A DNA stretch of 64,000 bases from positions 181,463 through 245,462 of the forward strand of contig CADAQX010000002.1 in assembly GCA_902790215.1 (NCBI GenBank). Reading direction: 5' to 3'. Position 1 is the stretch's first letter; each line of letters opens with the position of its first letter. This document shows positions 1 through 7,717 of the stretch, one piece after another. The notes under the pieces were generated by a model. It made no database searches and had not been told where the DNA came from. It worked only from the letters and a program-made list of their open reading frames with translations. This DNA is from an uncultured Bacteroidota bacterium (GTDB lineage Bacteria > Bacteroidota > Bacteroidia > Bacteroidales > P3). The translations under genes were made by a program, and so were the position numbers.

Positions 1-62
1 CCAAAGACGATGCCCCCGAAGTGCAGACGGGTACCATCACATATGTTTTCCGCACAAACTAA
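1..62 (+). CDS. 3' end of an unidentified gene (partial)
   Basis: An open frame enters from the left edge in frame 3 and stops with TAA at 60-62. The visible C-terminus reads KDDAPEVQTGTITYVFRTN. Four bases separate it from the S4-domain gene downstream, so the two are probably co-transcribed. Nineteen residues are too few to assign a family. Confidence 0.5.
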   Translation, partial: KDDAPEVQTGTITYVFRTN

Positions 63-65
63 GCC

Positions 66-443
66 ATGGACGAGGCCATCCGAATAGACAAATACCTCTG
101 GGCTGTGCGTCTCTACAAGACGCGCAGCCTGGCTACCGATGCCTGCCGCTGCGGACACGTGCGCCTCAACGGCATCCCGGTCAAGCCCTCCCACGAAATC
201 AAGACTGGCGAGGTCTACGAGCTTTCCATCGAGCAGCTGCACAAGGTTATCGAAGTGCGCCAGCCCTTGGCCAACAGGGTAGGGGCTAAGCTCGTAGAAA
301 ACTACATGATAGACCGCACTCCTCAGGAGGAATACGAGCGCATACAGATGGTTCGCCAATATGCATTCGAGCGCCGCGACCGCGGTGCCGGCCGTCCCAC
401 CAAGCGCGAAAGGCGCGACATTGAGGAATTCAAGTACAAGTAA
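66..443 (+). CDS. S4-domain RNA-binding protein (Hsp15-like)
   Basis: A 125-residue basic protein. Residues 5-60 (IRIDKYLWAVRLYKTR, then ACRCGHVRLNG) form an S4 RNA-binding domain of the Hsp15/HslR type; members bind stalled 50S subunits carrying nascent peptidyl-tRNA and help recycle them. The C-terminal third is rich in Arg and Lys (ERRDRGAGRPTKRERRD), as usual for the family, and probably contacts rRNA. The ATG at 66 lies just after the previous stop. The family assignment is firm; the exact ribosome-rescue role is inferred from homologues. Confidence 0.88.
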   Translation: MDEAIRIDKYLWAVRLYKTRSLATDACRCGHVRLNGIPVKPSHEIKTGEVYELSIEQLHKVIEVRQPLANRVGAKLVENYMIDRTPQEEYERIQMVRQYAFERRDRGAGRPTKRERRDIEEFKYK

Positions 444-531
444 TCCCCCATTTTACGCCGTCGCCAGGGAAAAAAATACAGTACCCCTGCAATAAAAGCA
501 TAATAAAGAATACATAATAACAGATTCGACC

Positions 532-1077
532 ATGGACGAAGAAGAGGTAATCCGCGACATATTGTCCGGAAACGTAAACCGCTATGAAGATATAGTGAAA
601 GCTTACCAGAGCAATGTCGCCAACCTCTGCTTCAAAATGGGAGGCAACAGGGTCGATATACCTGAGATGACCCAACAGGTCTTCGTCGAGCTCTATATGG
701 CTCTGCCGCGCTTCCAGTTCAAGTCGAAACTGAGCACTTTCATCTACCGTATCACTGTCAACGTCGTCTGCAAGGAACTCAAACACCAGAGCCGGATGAT
801 TGTCATGCCCGAGGACGCCCCGATGCCCGACCGCCCCAGCGACGAGCCCAACGCCGAGCAGTCCATCATCCGCGACGAGCGCATCAGGCAGGTGCGCAAA
901 GCCATCGGCCTCCTGCATCCCGAACAACGCACCGCCTTGGTGCTATACACCTACAACGACTTCTCCTACAATGATATTGCAGACGTAATGCAGTGTACCA
1001 CCGCCAAAGTCGAGTCTTTGATTTTCCGCGCCCGCAAAAACCTGAAGAAACTGCTGACCCTGAAAACCGGACACTGA
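532..1077 (+). CDS. ECF-type RNA polymerase sigma-70 factor
   Basis: A 181-residue protein with the two-domain plan of extracytoplasmic-function sigma factors. Region 2 is around residues 20-90 (YEDIVKAYQSNVANLC, then KLSTFIYRITVNVV). Region 4 is around residues 125-176 (HPEQRTALVLYTYNDFSYND, then TTAKVESLIFRARKNLKK, the helix-turn-helix that reads the -35 element). Immediately downstream are a small single-pass membrane protein and a Spy/CpxP-like periplasmic protein. This arrangement suggests an envelope-stress or metal-stress regulon in which the membrane protein is the anti-sigma factor and the Spy-like protein a sensor or effector. The pairing is inferred from gene order. Confidence 0.93.
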   Translation: MDEEEVIRDILSGNVNRYEDIVKAYQSNVANLCFKMGGNRVDIPEMTQQVFVELYMALPRFQFKSKLSTFIYRITVNVVCKELKHQSRMIVMPEDAPMPDRPSDEPNAEQSIIRDERIRQVRKAIGLLHPEQRTALVLYTYNDFSYNDIADVMQCTTAKVESLIFRARKNLKKLLTLKTGH

Positions 1078-1127
1078 CCCACCCCACTGCCCCGACCCTA
1101 AACAAAGTAGAAATCAATACCTCAACC

Positions 1128-1472
1128 GTGAAAGAAAACTTACATATTACTGACGACGAAGCGCTGCAGACAATACGCGCCATGCACTATCCGGACGACA
1201 TCGACGTGACCGATGCTGTCATGGCGCAGGTGCGCAAAACCCCGCTTCTCATTCCCCAGAGACAGCGGCGCCAACGTTTCCAGCGCATTGCCACGGCGGT
1301 GGCGGCTTGTGCCGTCCTTGCGGTGGCGTTCAATGTGACGATGCTCTACACCCGCAACTACAACGAAGCGCAGATCGGCAGTCTCATCGCCTCGGTCTAC
1401 GACTACCACGCCGACTATGAGACCAACTCGCAGCTGATTGAATCCGCTGCCTTCGATTACCTCTACGAATAA
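1128..1472 (+). CDS. small single-pass membrane protein, probable anti-sigma partner
   Basis: A 114-residue protein starting at GTG 1128; the frame is open further upstream, but that part overlaps the sigma factor gene and looks non-coding. A soluble N-terminus of about 55 residues (KENLHITDDEALQTIRAMHY) is followed by a basic stretch (RQRRQRFQR) and one hydrophobic segment (ATAVAACAVLAVAFNVTMLY, about residues 59-78), then a short acidic exterior tail. Positive charge before the membrane segment places the N-terminus in the cytoplasm. Size, topology and position directly after an ECF sigma gene match small anti-sigma proteins of Bacteroidetes, but I see no named domain such as a zinc-binding anti-sigma motif. 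Confidence 0.7.
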   Translation: MKENLHITDDEALQTIRAMHYPDDIDVTDAVMAQVRKTPLLIPQRQRRQRFQRIATAVAACAVLAVAFNVTMLYTRNYNEAQIGSLIASVYDYHADYETNSQLIESAAFDYLYE

Positions 1473-1494
1473 ACAATACTATAACACATACGTC

Positions 1495-1959
1495 ATGAAA
1501 AAACTTCTTTCAACCCTGTTTGCCATACTGCTGTGCAGCGCGTTGCTTGCCCAGTCCCCCGACGGCGGGCGGCACAAACGCCACAGCCGTCCCGAACCTC
1601 CCAAGATTGAGGAGATGGTCAGCAACCTCTCGGCTGTGCAGAAGAAGAAACTGGAAACCATCACCCAGAACTGCAAGGCTAAAACCGCCCAGCTGCAAAA
1701 AGAAATGGACAAGGTAAGAACCGAAATACGCAGCATGATGGACAAGGAGGGCGACCAGTCCGACAAACTCTTCCCCCTCTTCGACCGCGAGGCCGCCCTG
1801 CAGGCGCAGATGTCCAAGGAGATGTATTCCGTCCGCATACAGATAGACCAAGTGCTCACCCAGGAGCAGCTTGCCGAGTTCCGCGCCCGCTGCAAGGCTG
1901 ACCGGCAGAAATCGCCGAAACGCAACACCGAGTCCAAAAAGACGAAGAGCCGCAAATGA
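1495..1959 (+). CDS. Spy/CpxP-like periplasmic protein
   Basis: A 154-residue secreted protein. Residues 1-19 (MKKLLSTLFAILLCSALLAQ) are a signal peptide. The mature part is highly helical and charged, with two LTxxQ-like motifs: LSAVQKKKLE near residue 45 and LTQEQLAEF near residue 122. These are diagnostic of the Spy/CpxP/zinc-resistance-associated fold, periplasmic chaperones or sensors of misfolded protein and metal. The C-terminus is Lys/Arg-rich. ATG 1495 is preferred over an upstream in-frame ATG at 1438 because it begins the signal peptide. It is the last gene of the sigma-factor operon and a likely target of it. Confidence 0.82.
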   Translation: MKKLLSTLFAILLCSALLAQSPDGGRHKRHSRPEPPKIEEMVSNLSAVQKKKLETITQNCKAKTAQLQKEMDKVRTEIRSMMDKEGDQSDKLFPLFDREAALQAQMSKEMYSVRIQIDQVLTQEQLAEFRARCKADRQKSPKRNTESKKTKSRK

Positions 1960-2047
1960 ACGTTAGTTCATCTCCACATTCCATGCCGCCCCCGACAGGC
2001 GGCTTTTCTTTTGCCGGCAGTAGGCACACACCTTTTGAATCCGTAGT

Positions 2048-2163
2048 AGCGTCGTCATTTATTCGATCGTTATTCGCTCGTTTTCCCTTCTTTTTCCCTT
2101 TACAGAAGGGAAAACGATGGGAAAAGGATATGACACAAAGTGCATAAAGAACGGCACAACAAC
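2048..2163 (+). repeat. large dispersed palindromic repeat, copy 1
   Basis: It begins AGCGTCGTCATTTATTCG and contains tandem ATTCG[A/C]TCGTT units, then an inverted pair CGTTTTCCCTT / AAGGGAAAACG around a short loop, and ends near AAAGAACGGCACAAC. The same order of motifs recurs near 13.0, 35.1, 43.4 and 61.6 kb. This copy lies between convergent genes. Confidence 0.85.
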
Positions 2164-2326
2164 GATTTGGCAACAAAAGGCAATAGATGGACGAAATGCA
2201 GAGGGTGCGTGGAAAAACCTGAGTGCAAAAAGCCTGTAAAGTCGGTTTAACGTCCTTTATTGGTATTTTTACGAAAGTAGAGGCGGGGTTAAGGTAACTT
2301 AACGAGCCGGACAAAAACAAATTGAG

Positions 2327-2336
2327 TAATTTTGCA
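2327..2336 (+). promoter_or_regulatory. orphan Bacteroidetes -7-like box
   Basis: TAATTTTGCA matches the TAnnTTTGCa consensus on the plus strand, but no plus-strand gene follows before the convergent glycosyltransferase. It may be chance, a relic, or the start of a short or antisense RNA. Confidence 0.3.
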
Positions 2337-2411
2337 GCGGTTTTCAGCGATATCCCTGTCTCGCCGTAGTCCGCTACGGCTTTGCCAGCGATGCGGCCAA
2401 TCTGCTCGAAA

Positions 2412-2451
2412 CAAATACTAATCTGGCATAAACCCTAATGACCGATTTGGG
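2412..2451 (+). repeat. 40-bp inverted dispersed repeat, copy A
   Basis: Begins CAAATACTAATCTGGCATAA and ends GACCGATTTGGG. The reverse complement occurs at 43179-43218 with one mismatch in 40. The end motif GACCGATTTGGGTT also forms one arm of the hairpin at 35242-35279. Confidence 0.85.
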
Positions 2452-2586
2452 TTTAAAAAAGGGGAAAGAACGACGTTGCCTTGTCCTTGCCTGGGTGTTT
2501 GGGTGGCCTGATTCCGCCGGCAGTAGGAGGGAGCCTATGCCGTCGGGTTGGGAGAAAACGGTGGCGGGTGGCGGCGGCCGGGCTGG

Positions 2587-3729
2587 CTATTGCCTGTTGG
2601 CTTGGCTGAAGGACTGCAGCACGGCGGCGGTCATGCGGTTCCAGCCGTATTTCTGCTTCTCTTCGCGCACTCCGGCGGTGAAGGCCTCCTCTTTGTTCTC
2701 TTTGTAGTAGTTGACAAGTGCGTCGCTGATGGCTTGTGCATCGGGTTCGACCACATAGCCTATCTTGCCGTCGGGCACTATCTCGGCGAGGCCGCCGACG
2801 TTGGTGACGAGCATGGGTTTCTCGAAGTGGAAGGCTACCTGCGTCACTCCGCTTTGGGTGGCGGTTTTGTAGGGCTGCGCCACAATGTCGGCGGCACAGA
2901 AGTAGAGGTTCACCCGGTCGTCGGGTATGTAGTCGTTGTGGAGCACCACGATGTCGTTGATGTCGAGAGCGCGGATGCGGTCGAGATAGGGTTTGGGGTC
3001 GCCGTAGAACTCGCCCGCCACGACGAGTTTCACGCCCATGTCCTGCAGACGGAGGTCGCCGAAGGCGTCGATGAGCAGGTCGAGCCCTTTGTAGTCGCGG
3101 ATGAATCCAAAGAAGAGAACATATCTGCCCTGTTCCTTCAGCCCCAGTTGTCGGCGGGCTTCGCCTTTGTCGATGAGTTTTCCGTAGTGGTCGTAGATGG
3201 GGTGTGGTGCCCAGGTCTTGGGTTTGCTGTGGCGGTCGAAGCGGTTGATGTCGGCAATGACGGCTTGCGAGAGGGTGGTGAAACCGTCCATGGCATTGAC
3301 GAAGTAGGAGGGGAATAGCTTGTCGAGCAGGTTGGGCTCGTGTGGTATCATGTTGTGGATTAGTCCTATGCAGCGTGTGTGGCGGTTGCGGCTGATGCGG
3401 CGTGCCAGGGTGCCGAAGCAGGGTGCCATGAACGACATCCAGTAGGCAAAGACCATGAGGTCGGGTTTCTTTTTGCGTATTTCGTTGCCGACGCTGAGCC
3501 AGTTGAAGGGGTTGCAGGAGTTGATGCGGCGCCGGATGGCGAGACCTTCGGGTGCGGGGCCGTCGGTGAACTGCGTCTTGCCGGGGAAGAGGAAGCTTGG
3601 GTACTGGAGTGTGAAGGTGTACATCTCTACTTGGTGCCCTTCGGCTTGGAACTGAAGGGCGAGACGCTCATTGAAAGCGGCGAGACCGCCGCGGTAGGGG
3701 TATGCTGTGCCGACGATGATGATGTGCAT
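2587..3729 (-). CDS. GT4-type glycosyltransferase
   Basis: A 380-residue protein read from the ATG at 3729; an upstream in-frame ATG lies in AT-rich promoter DNA. The N-terminus MHIIIVGTAYPYRGGLAAFN has the glycine-rich loop of GT-B glycosyltransferases. The C-terminal half (KPMLVTNVGGLAEIVPDGK, then IGYVVEPDAQAISDAL) carries the sugar-nucleotide-binding signature of family GT4/group 1. Such enzymes add sugars to lipopolysaccharide, capsule or exopolysaccharide. There is no polysaccharide cluster around it, so the acceptor cannot be named. It is transcribed alone from a -7 box at 3771-3780. Confidence 0.88.
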   Translation of the reverse strand: MHIIIVGTAYPYRGGLAAFNERLALQFQAEGHQVEMYTFTLQYPSFLFPGKTQFTDGPAPEGLAIRRRINSCNPFNWLSVGNEIRKKKPDLMVFAYWMSFMAPCFGTLARRISRNRHTRCIGLIHNMIPHEPNLLDKLFPSYFVNAMDGFTTLSQAVIADINRFDRHSKPKTWAPHPIYDHYGKLIDKGEARRQLGLKEQGRYVLFFGFIRDYKGLDLLIDAFGDLRLQDMGVKLVVAGEFYGDPKPYLDRIRALDINDIVVLHNDYIPDDRVNLYFCAADIVAQPYKTATQSGVTQVAFHFEKPMLVTNVGGLAEIVPDGKIGYVVEPDAQAISDALVNYYKENKEEAFTAGVREEKQKYGWNRMTAAVLQSFSQANRQ

Positions 3730-3770
3730 GTTTAGTGAATTAGTAATTAAAAAATAATAATCAAAAAACA

Positions 3771-3780
3771 TGCAAAAATA
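3771..3780 (-). promoter_or_regulatory. -7 box for the glycosyltransferase gene
   Basis: On the minus strand this reads TATTTTTGCA, matching TAnnTTTGCa, and lies about 42 bases before the ATG at 3729. Confidence 0.6.
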
Positions 3781-3872
3781 CAAAAAATATTAAACATACA
3801 ATAATTTCGTGCATATTTTGTTTTGATGTTTGAAAGTCGAACATAATTCAAAATATTAAATACTATACTATC

Positions 3873-4988
3873 ATGAAGAAACTTCTTTTTGTATTGACAT
3901 TGGCTCTGATGGGCTGCCATTCGGGGCAGACGCAGCAGCAGGCTGAGGTGAACCGTGCGGTTTCGCTTCCGGCGGAAGGTGTGATGTATGCCGATTTCAG
4001 CAATGTGGCGGCTCAGACGATAGACGGCGTGGTGCATATACGCACCGTGCAGACCCGTCTCACGCCGTTGTACCAGTCATTTTTCGGTTTTATCATTAAT
4101 CAGGGAGTGCAGCGCAGGGAATACAGCGCCTACGGCTCGGGAGTGATTATCAGCGACGACGGCTATATTGTGACTAATAACCACGTTGTCCAGGATGCGG
4201 AGCGCATTTCTGTCACGCTGAACGACAAGCGTGTGCTGCCTGCCACACTGGTGGGCAATGACCCGGCCACGGATTTGGCAGTCATTAAGGTGGATGCCAA
4301 GGATTTGAAGGCTATCCCTTTCGGCAATTCGGACAGTGCGCGTGTCGGGCAGCCTGTTTTGGCTATCGGCAACCCGTTTAATCTCACATCCACCGTCACG
4401 GCGGGCATTATCAGTGCCAAGGCAAGGAATGTGGGCATTATCGACAACAACCGTGGCATGGAGAGCCCGATAGAGTCGTTCATCCAGACCGACGCGGCGG
4501 TAAACCCCGGCAATTCGGGCGGTGCGCTGGTGGACGCACAGGCGCGCTTGATAGGCATTGTCACGGCCATAGCTTCCGCCGACGGATATTATACGGGCTA
4601 CAGTTTCGCCATTCCTGCCAATCTGGCGCAGAAGGTGACCGATGACTTGAAGCGCTACGGGCATGTGCAGCGCGGATATCTGGGCGTGCAGGTGGTGGAG
4701 ATGACTTCGGACATGGCCACGCAGATGGGGTTGAATGCGGTGAAGGGTGTGCTTGTAGCGCTTGTGGTGCCTGATGGTGCCGCTTCCAGGGCCGGTTTGC
4801 AGAAGGGCGACCTGCTGCTGTCGATTGCCGGTGTTCAGGTGAACAGCTTTGCCGAGATGATGGAGGAGGTGGGTCGTCATGCCCCCGGCGACCATGTAGA
4901 TATCACATACTACCGCAACGGCAAGACCCATGCCACGACAGTGACCCTTACCAACGCCCAGGGCACCACGGCAGTGATTCGTAGATAA
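3873..4988 (+). CDS. HtrA/DegQ-like serine protease, predicted lipoprotein
   Basis: A 371-residue envelope protease. The N-terminus MKKLLFVLTLALMGC ends in a lipobox (LMGC, Cys15), so it is probably membrane-tethered. The trypsin-like domain has the full triad: His104 (VTNNHVV), Asp134 (DPATDLAVIKV) and Ser215 (NPGNSGGAL). One PDZ domain follows from about residue 262 (RGYLGVQVVEM) to 365. Bacteroidetes HtrA proteins often have two PDZ domains; this one has one, like DegS or short DegQ. The family role is degradation or chaperoning of misfolded periplasmic proteins. A strong terminator follows the gene, so it is a single transcription unit. Confidence 0.93.
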   Translation: MKKLLFVLTLALMGCHSGQTQQQAEVNRAVSLPAEGVMYADFSNVAAQTIDGVVHIRTVQTRLTPLYQSFFGFIINQGVQRREYSAYGSGVIISDDGYIVTNNHVVQDAERISVTLNDKRVLPATLVGNDPATDLAVIKVDAKDLKAIPFGNSDSARVGQPVLAIGNPFNLTSTVTAGIISAKARNVGIIDNNRGMESPIESFIQTDAAVNPGNSGGALVDAQARLIGIVTAIASADGYYTGYSFAIPANLAQKVTDDLKRYGHVQRGYLGVQVVEMTSDMATQMGLNAVKGVLVALVVPDGAASRAGLQKGDLLLSIAGVQVNSFAEMMEEVGRHAPGDHVDITYYRNGKTHATTVTLTNAQGTTAVIRR

Positions 4989-5032
4989 TAGTGTTTGCGA
5001 GTATAAGCATTGTCTGGTTTGAAGACATAAAA

Positions 5033-5069
5033 GAGGCCCCGCAGTGCAGTGCATTGCGGGGTCGGTTTT
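5033..5069 (+). terminator. intrinsic terminator of the htrA-like gene
   Basis: A GC-rich hairpin (GCCCCGCAGTGC paired with GCATTGCGGGGT) is followed by GGTTTTT on the plus strand, 45 bases after the stop codon. Confidence 0.8.
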
Positions 5070-5083
5070 TGTCGGGATAAGGG

Positions 5084-6532
5084 TTAGTAGATGGTTAGCT
5101 TTTGGATAGAGGTGCCTTGTGGTGAGTAGAGTGTGACGAAGTATGTGCCGGCAGGATATTTGTCGAGGGGGATGGTGAATTGCGGTTGGTGGACTTTGAG
5201 TGTGAGGAGTTCGCGGCCAGAGGCATCGGTCATGGTAATTGAGAATTGAGATTTGGGAATTGAGATTTGAGAGTTGATTGTTATGGTAACGGAGTTGTGT
5301 GCGGGGTTGGGGGTGAGGGTGAAGAGGGTGTTTTGGTTGTCGGGGGAGGAGATGCCTTCGGTATGCCAGTCGAAGTGGGCGGTGAAAGAGGAGTCTTGCG
5401 TGATGATGAATTGTCGGGGATTGGAGGTGTCGCCGTCGTTCCAACGGAGGAATCGGTAGGTGTTGTTAGGAATGGCGGTGAGGGTGACCGTATCGCCCTC
5501 GAAGTAGGTGCCGCTGCCGTCAACGTGTCCGCGGACGGGATAGTCGGGCTTTGCGGTGACGTGGTAGTAGTCTCTGTCGGAGAAGTAGGCGATGAAGGTA
5601 GTGTCCTGTGTGACGAAGACGGTGCGGGGGTTGGAGGTGTCGCCGTCGTTCCACCAGACGAATTTGTATCCTCTTGCAGGGGTGGCGTAAATTGTTTGGT
5701 TGATATGCATGGACAGTTCACAGTTGGGGTAGGCGGTGCCCATGGTGCTGTCGGCAGAGAGGGTGTGCACCATGGCGTAGTCGATCATGGGTTGGAAAAA
5801 GCCGAATTCTTTATCATGCCAAGGATTAATTATCCATAATGAATCCTCTGGACGAAACCACGTAACGACTAAAGGATCGCCACATGCAAAGGAATTAATC
5901 ACACATAGATCGGTGTAACAAGTCGGTTTTGAATTGTACATAAACATGTCATCCACATCATTATTGTTAAAGGTGCCAGCCAGATAGAAGAGCGAGTCGA
6001 CATAGATGGGGTTTTTTAGATGGGCTTCGTAGAGGAGGCAGTATTTGAATCCATAGGTGACGGTGTCGATGTTGTAAGGGATTTTGTATAGTTTTGGAGT
6101 GGCGGTGTCCCATCGGATGGAATCAAACAATAGAATAGTGTCGTTGACAGGTTTGAGGATGTTTATATATTCAGGTACGCGAGGATTGCCGTGGTTCGGC
6201 AAAGGATGGAAGGTTGGATCAAGGAAGGTGTCGGTCTGCCAAACACCGACACCGGTGATGGCAGCGGGATGGTTAACGTATTCGGGCCGAACCCACCAAA
6301 TACTTCCGTGGGTACAATGTCTATGTAGAAATAATGCCCCATGCTCATACCAAGCAGGATAGTGGGAAGGTGAATAATTGGTGTCGAAATAGACATCGCA
6401 CGTGTCGAACCATTCGGTGTAATGGTAGCCGGGAAGTCTGCCGTTCGGGCCAGTGACAGTGTCGTATGACTGTGCTCTGGCGTGGATGAACATGGCAAGC
6501 AGGACGATGGCGAAGGTTGCTATGTTTTTCAT
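5084..6532 (-). CDS. secreted protein with T9SS type A sorting domain
   Basis: A 482-residue protein. Residues 1-20 are a signal peptide (MKNIATFAIVLLAMFIHARA). The middle has two copies of a beta-rich unit containing WWNDGDTSNPR / RWNDGDTSNPR followed by TQDTTFIAYF / TQDSSFTAHF, resembling the bacterial-repeat (InlB B-like) domains of adhesins. The C-terminal 80 residues (TLTPNPAHNSVTI, then ASGRELLTL, then PAGTYFVTL) form a Por/T9SS type A sorting domain, which sends the protein through the outer membrane and is then cleaved. The biological role is unknown. Bases 5236-5279 look like a simple GAATTGAGATTTG repeat read in frame (NSQISIPKSQFSI). Confidence 0.9.
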   Translation of the reverse strand: MKNIATFAIVLLAMFIHARAQSYDTVTGPNGRLPGYHYTEWFDTCDVYFDTNYSPSHYPAWYEHGALFLHRHCTHGSIWWVRPEYVNHPAAITGVGVWQTDTFLDPTFHPLPNHGNPRVPEYINILKPVNDTILLFDSIRWDTATPKLYKIPYNIDTVTYGFKYCLLYEAHLKNPIYVDSLFYLAGTFNNNDVDDMFMYNSKPTCYTDLCVINSFACGDPLVVTWFRPEDSLWIINPWHDKEFGFFQPMIDYAMVHTLSADSTMGTAYPNCELSMHINQTIYATPARGYKFVWWNDGDTSNPRTVFVTQDTTFIAYFSDRDYYHVTAKPDYPVRGHVDGSGTYFEGDTVTLTAIPNNTYRFLRWNDGDTSNPRQFIITQDSSFTAHFDWHTEGISSPDNQNTLFTLTPNPAHNSVTITINSQISIPKSQFSITMTDASGRELLTLKVHQPQFTIPLDKYPAGTYFVTLYSPQGTSIQKLTIY

Positions 6533-6561
6533 GTCTCTATTGTGTTAGTCTTCGAGAGGAC

Positions 6562-6642
6562 TTATCGTGATGTCGGCTGTCCCCAAGTACTGTTGAGGAA
6601 TAACAGGGTCAGAACACCTATGGTTATAATGCCTCTTTTCAT
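6562..6642 (-). CDS. 26-residue leader-like small ORF
   Basis: ATG at 6642 to TAA at 6562-6564 encodes a peptide that looks like a bare signal peptide (MKRGIITIGVLTLLFLNS, then TWGQPTSR). It lies in the 5' leader of the T9SS-exported gene, just after the -7 box at 6655-6664. It may be a real micropeptide, a regulatory upstream ORF, or the remnant of a truncated secreted gene. No Shine-Dalgarno site is visible, which is normal here. Confidence 0.35.
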   Translation of the reverse strand: MKRGIITIGVLTLLFLNSTWGQPTSR

Positions 6643-6654
6643 GTTTAATTTTTT

Positions 6655-6664
6655 TGCAAAGATA
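6655..6664 (-). promoter_or_regulatory. -7 box for the T9SS-exported protein gene
   Basis: Reads TATCTTTGCA on the minus strand, an excellent match to the Bacteroidetes consensus. It would give a leader of about 115 bases containing the 26-codon ORF. Confidence 0.7.
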
Positions 6665-6736
6665 CTTTTTTTTTTTGATTATTGATTTTTTTTAGAAAGA
6701 TTGTTCAAAATAATAACATCATTTGAAAAAAAAGCG

Positions 6737-6746
6737 TATATTTGCA
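6737..6746 (+). promoter_or_regulatory. -7 box for aguB-aguA
   Basis: TATATTTGCA on the plus strand, 34 bases before the aguB ATG. Confidence 0.7.
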
Positions 6747-6779
6747 AATTGAAAAGTAACGTAAAAAACTATTATCTTT

Positions 6780-7643
6780 ATGAAAGTCAAAGTCGGTATA
6801 GCCCAGATGTCGTGTGTGGCTGACAAGCAGGAGAACATTGCACGCTACACGGAGAAGGTGCGTGAGCTGGCATCCATGGGTGCTCAGATTGTCTGTTTGC
6901 AGGAACTTTTTGCCTCGTTGTATTTCTGCGACGAGGAGCGTTACCAGAACTTCCAGTTGGCGGAGCCCATACCCGAGGGCCCCACATGCCAACACTTCAT
7001 GGCTTTGGCCAAGGAGCTGGGCATTGTGTTGGTGTGTTCCCTGTTTGAAAAACGTGCCGAAGGGCTTTACCACAATACCACGGCTGTGATTGACGCGGAC
7101 GGCTCGTATTTGGGCAAGTACCGCAAGATGCATATACCCGACGACCCGGGCTATTACGAGAAGTTCTATTTCACTCCCGGCGACTTGGGCTATAAGGTGT
7201 TCAAGACCCGATATGGCACACTGGGTGTGCTGATATGCTGGGACCAGTGGTATCCCGAGGCTGCACGTATCACCAGCCTGATGGGTGCCCAGATGCTGTT
7301 TTTCCCCACAGCCATCGGCTGGGACGTGCGGCAGAACGAGCACGACAACCGGGAACAGTACGAGGCTTGGCAGACCATACAGCGGAGCCACGCTGTGGCC
7401 AACGGGGTGCCTGTTATCAGTGTGAACCGCACCGGCCGGGAAGGCGGCATGCAGTTTTGGGGCGGCAGTTTCATCACCAATGCCTTCGGGCGTGTGCTGT
7501 ATCAGGCCCCACATCTGGAGGAGGCGCTGCACGTCGAGGAACTCGACTTGGACGAGAGCGACCATTACCGCCGCCACTGGCCCTACTACCGCGACCGCCG
7601 CATAGACAGCTACGCCCCCATACTGAAACGATATATTGACTAA
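6780..7643 (+). CDS. aguB: N-carbamoylputrescine amidase
   Basis: A 287-residue carbon-nitrogen hydrolase of the nitrilase superfamily. The catalytic triad is visible: Glu42 (CLQELFAS), Lys116 (KYRKMHIPDD) and Cys153 (LICWDQWYPEAAR). The family hydrolyses N-carbamoylputrescine to putrescine, CO2 and ammonia. The next gene encodes agmatine deiminase, which makes that substrate, so the pair forms the two-step agmatine-to-putrescine route. Length and motifs match AguB of plants and bacteria. A repeat-filled 74-base gap separates it from aguA. Confidence 0.95.
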   Translation: MKVKVGIAQMSCVADKQENIARYTEKVRELASMGAQIVCLQELFASLYFCDEERYQNFQLAEPIPEGPTCQHFMALAKELGIVLVCSLFEKRAEGLYHNTTAVIDADGSYLGKYRKMHIPDDPGYYEKFYFTPGDLGYKVFKTRYGTLGVLICWDQWYPEAARITSLMGAQMLFFPTAIGWDVRQNEHDNREQYEAWQTIQRSHAVANGVPVISVNRTGREGGMQFWGGSFITNAFGRVLYQAPHLEEALHVEELDLDESDHYRRHWPYYRDRRIDSYAPILKRYID

Positions 7644-7650
7644 TTAGTAG

Positions 7651-7707
7651 GAATTTTCGGAATATTCCGAATTCTCAGAATAATCTGAATAATCCGATTA
7701 CTCAGAA
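7651..7707 (+). repeat. TCTGAATAATC-type short palindromic repeat (family D), copy 1
   Basis: Degenerate units GAATTTTCGGAATATTCCGA then CTCAGAATAATCTGAATAAT fill the aguB-aguA gap. Similar tracts lie at 20621-20675, 36271-36318 and 62140-62180. Confidence 0.7.
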
Positions 7708-7717
7708 AATAACAATC

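Larger units (their letters stand above)
1960..2586. other. intergenic region with repeat copies and an orphan promoter-like box
   Basis: No credible gene lies in these 627 bases between two convergent genes. The region holds a copy of the large dispersed palindromic repeat (2048-2163), a promoter-like TAATTTTGCA at 2327-2336, a small hairpin around CCGTAGTCCGCTACGG near 2367, and a 40-base segment (2412-2451) that recurs in inverted orientation at 43179-43218 with one mismatch. Confidence 0.7.

Noticed and set aside
2548-3318. A 256-codon plus-strand frame opposite the glycosyltransferase
   Set aside because: Val/Gly/Glu-rich shadow translation with no motifs; the minus strand encodes a clear GT4 enzyme.
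4077-5444. A long minus-strand frame (455 codons) opposite the HtrA-like gene and T9SS gene end
   Set aside because: Composition is His/Arg-rich and unlike any protein; both overlapping genes have strong domain evidence.
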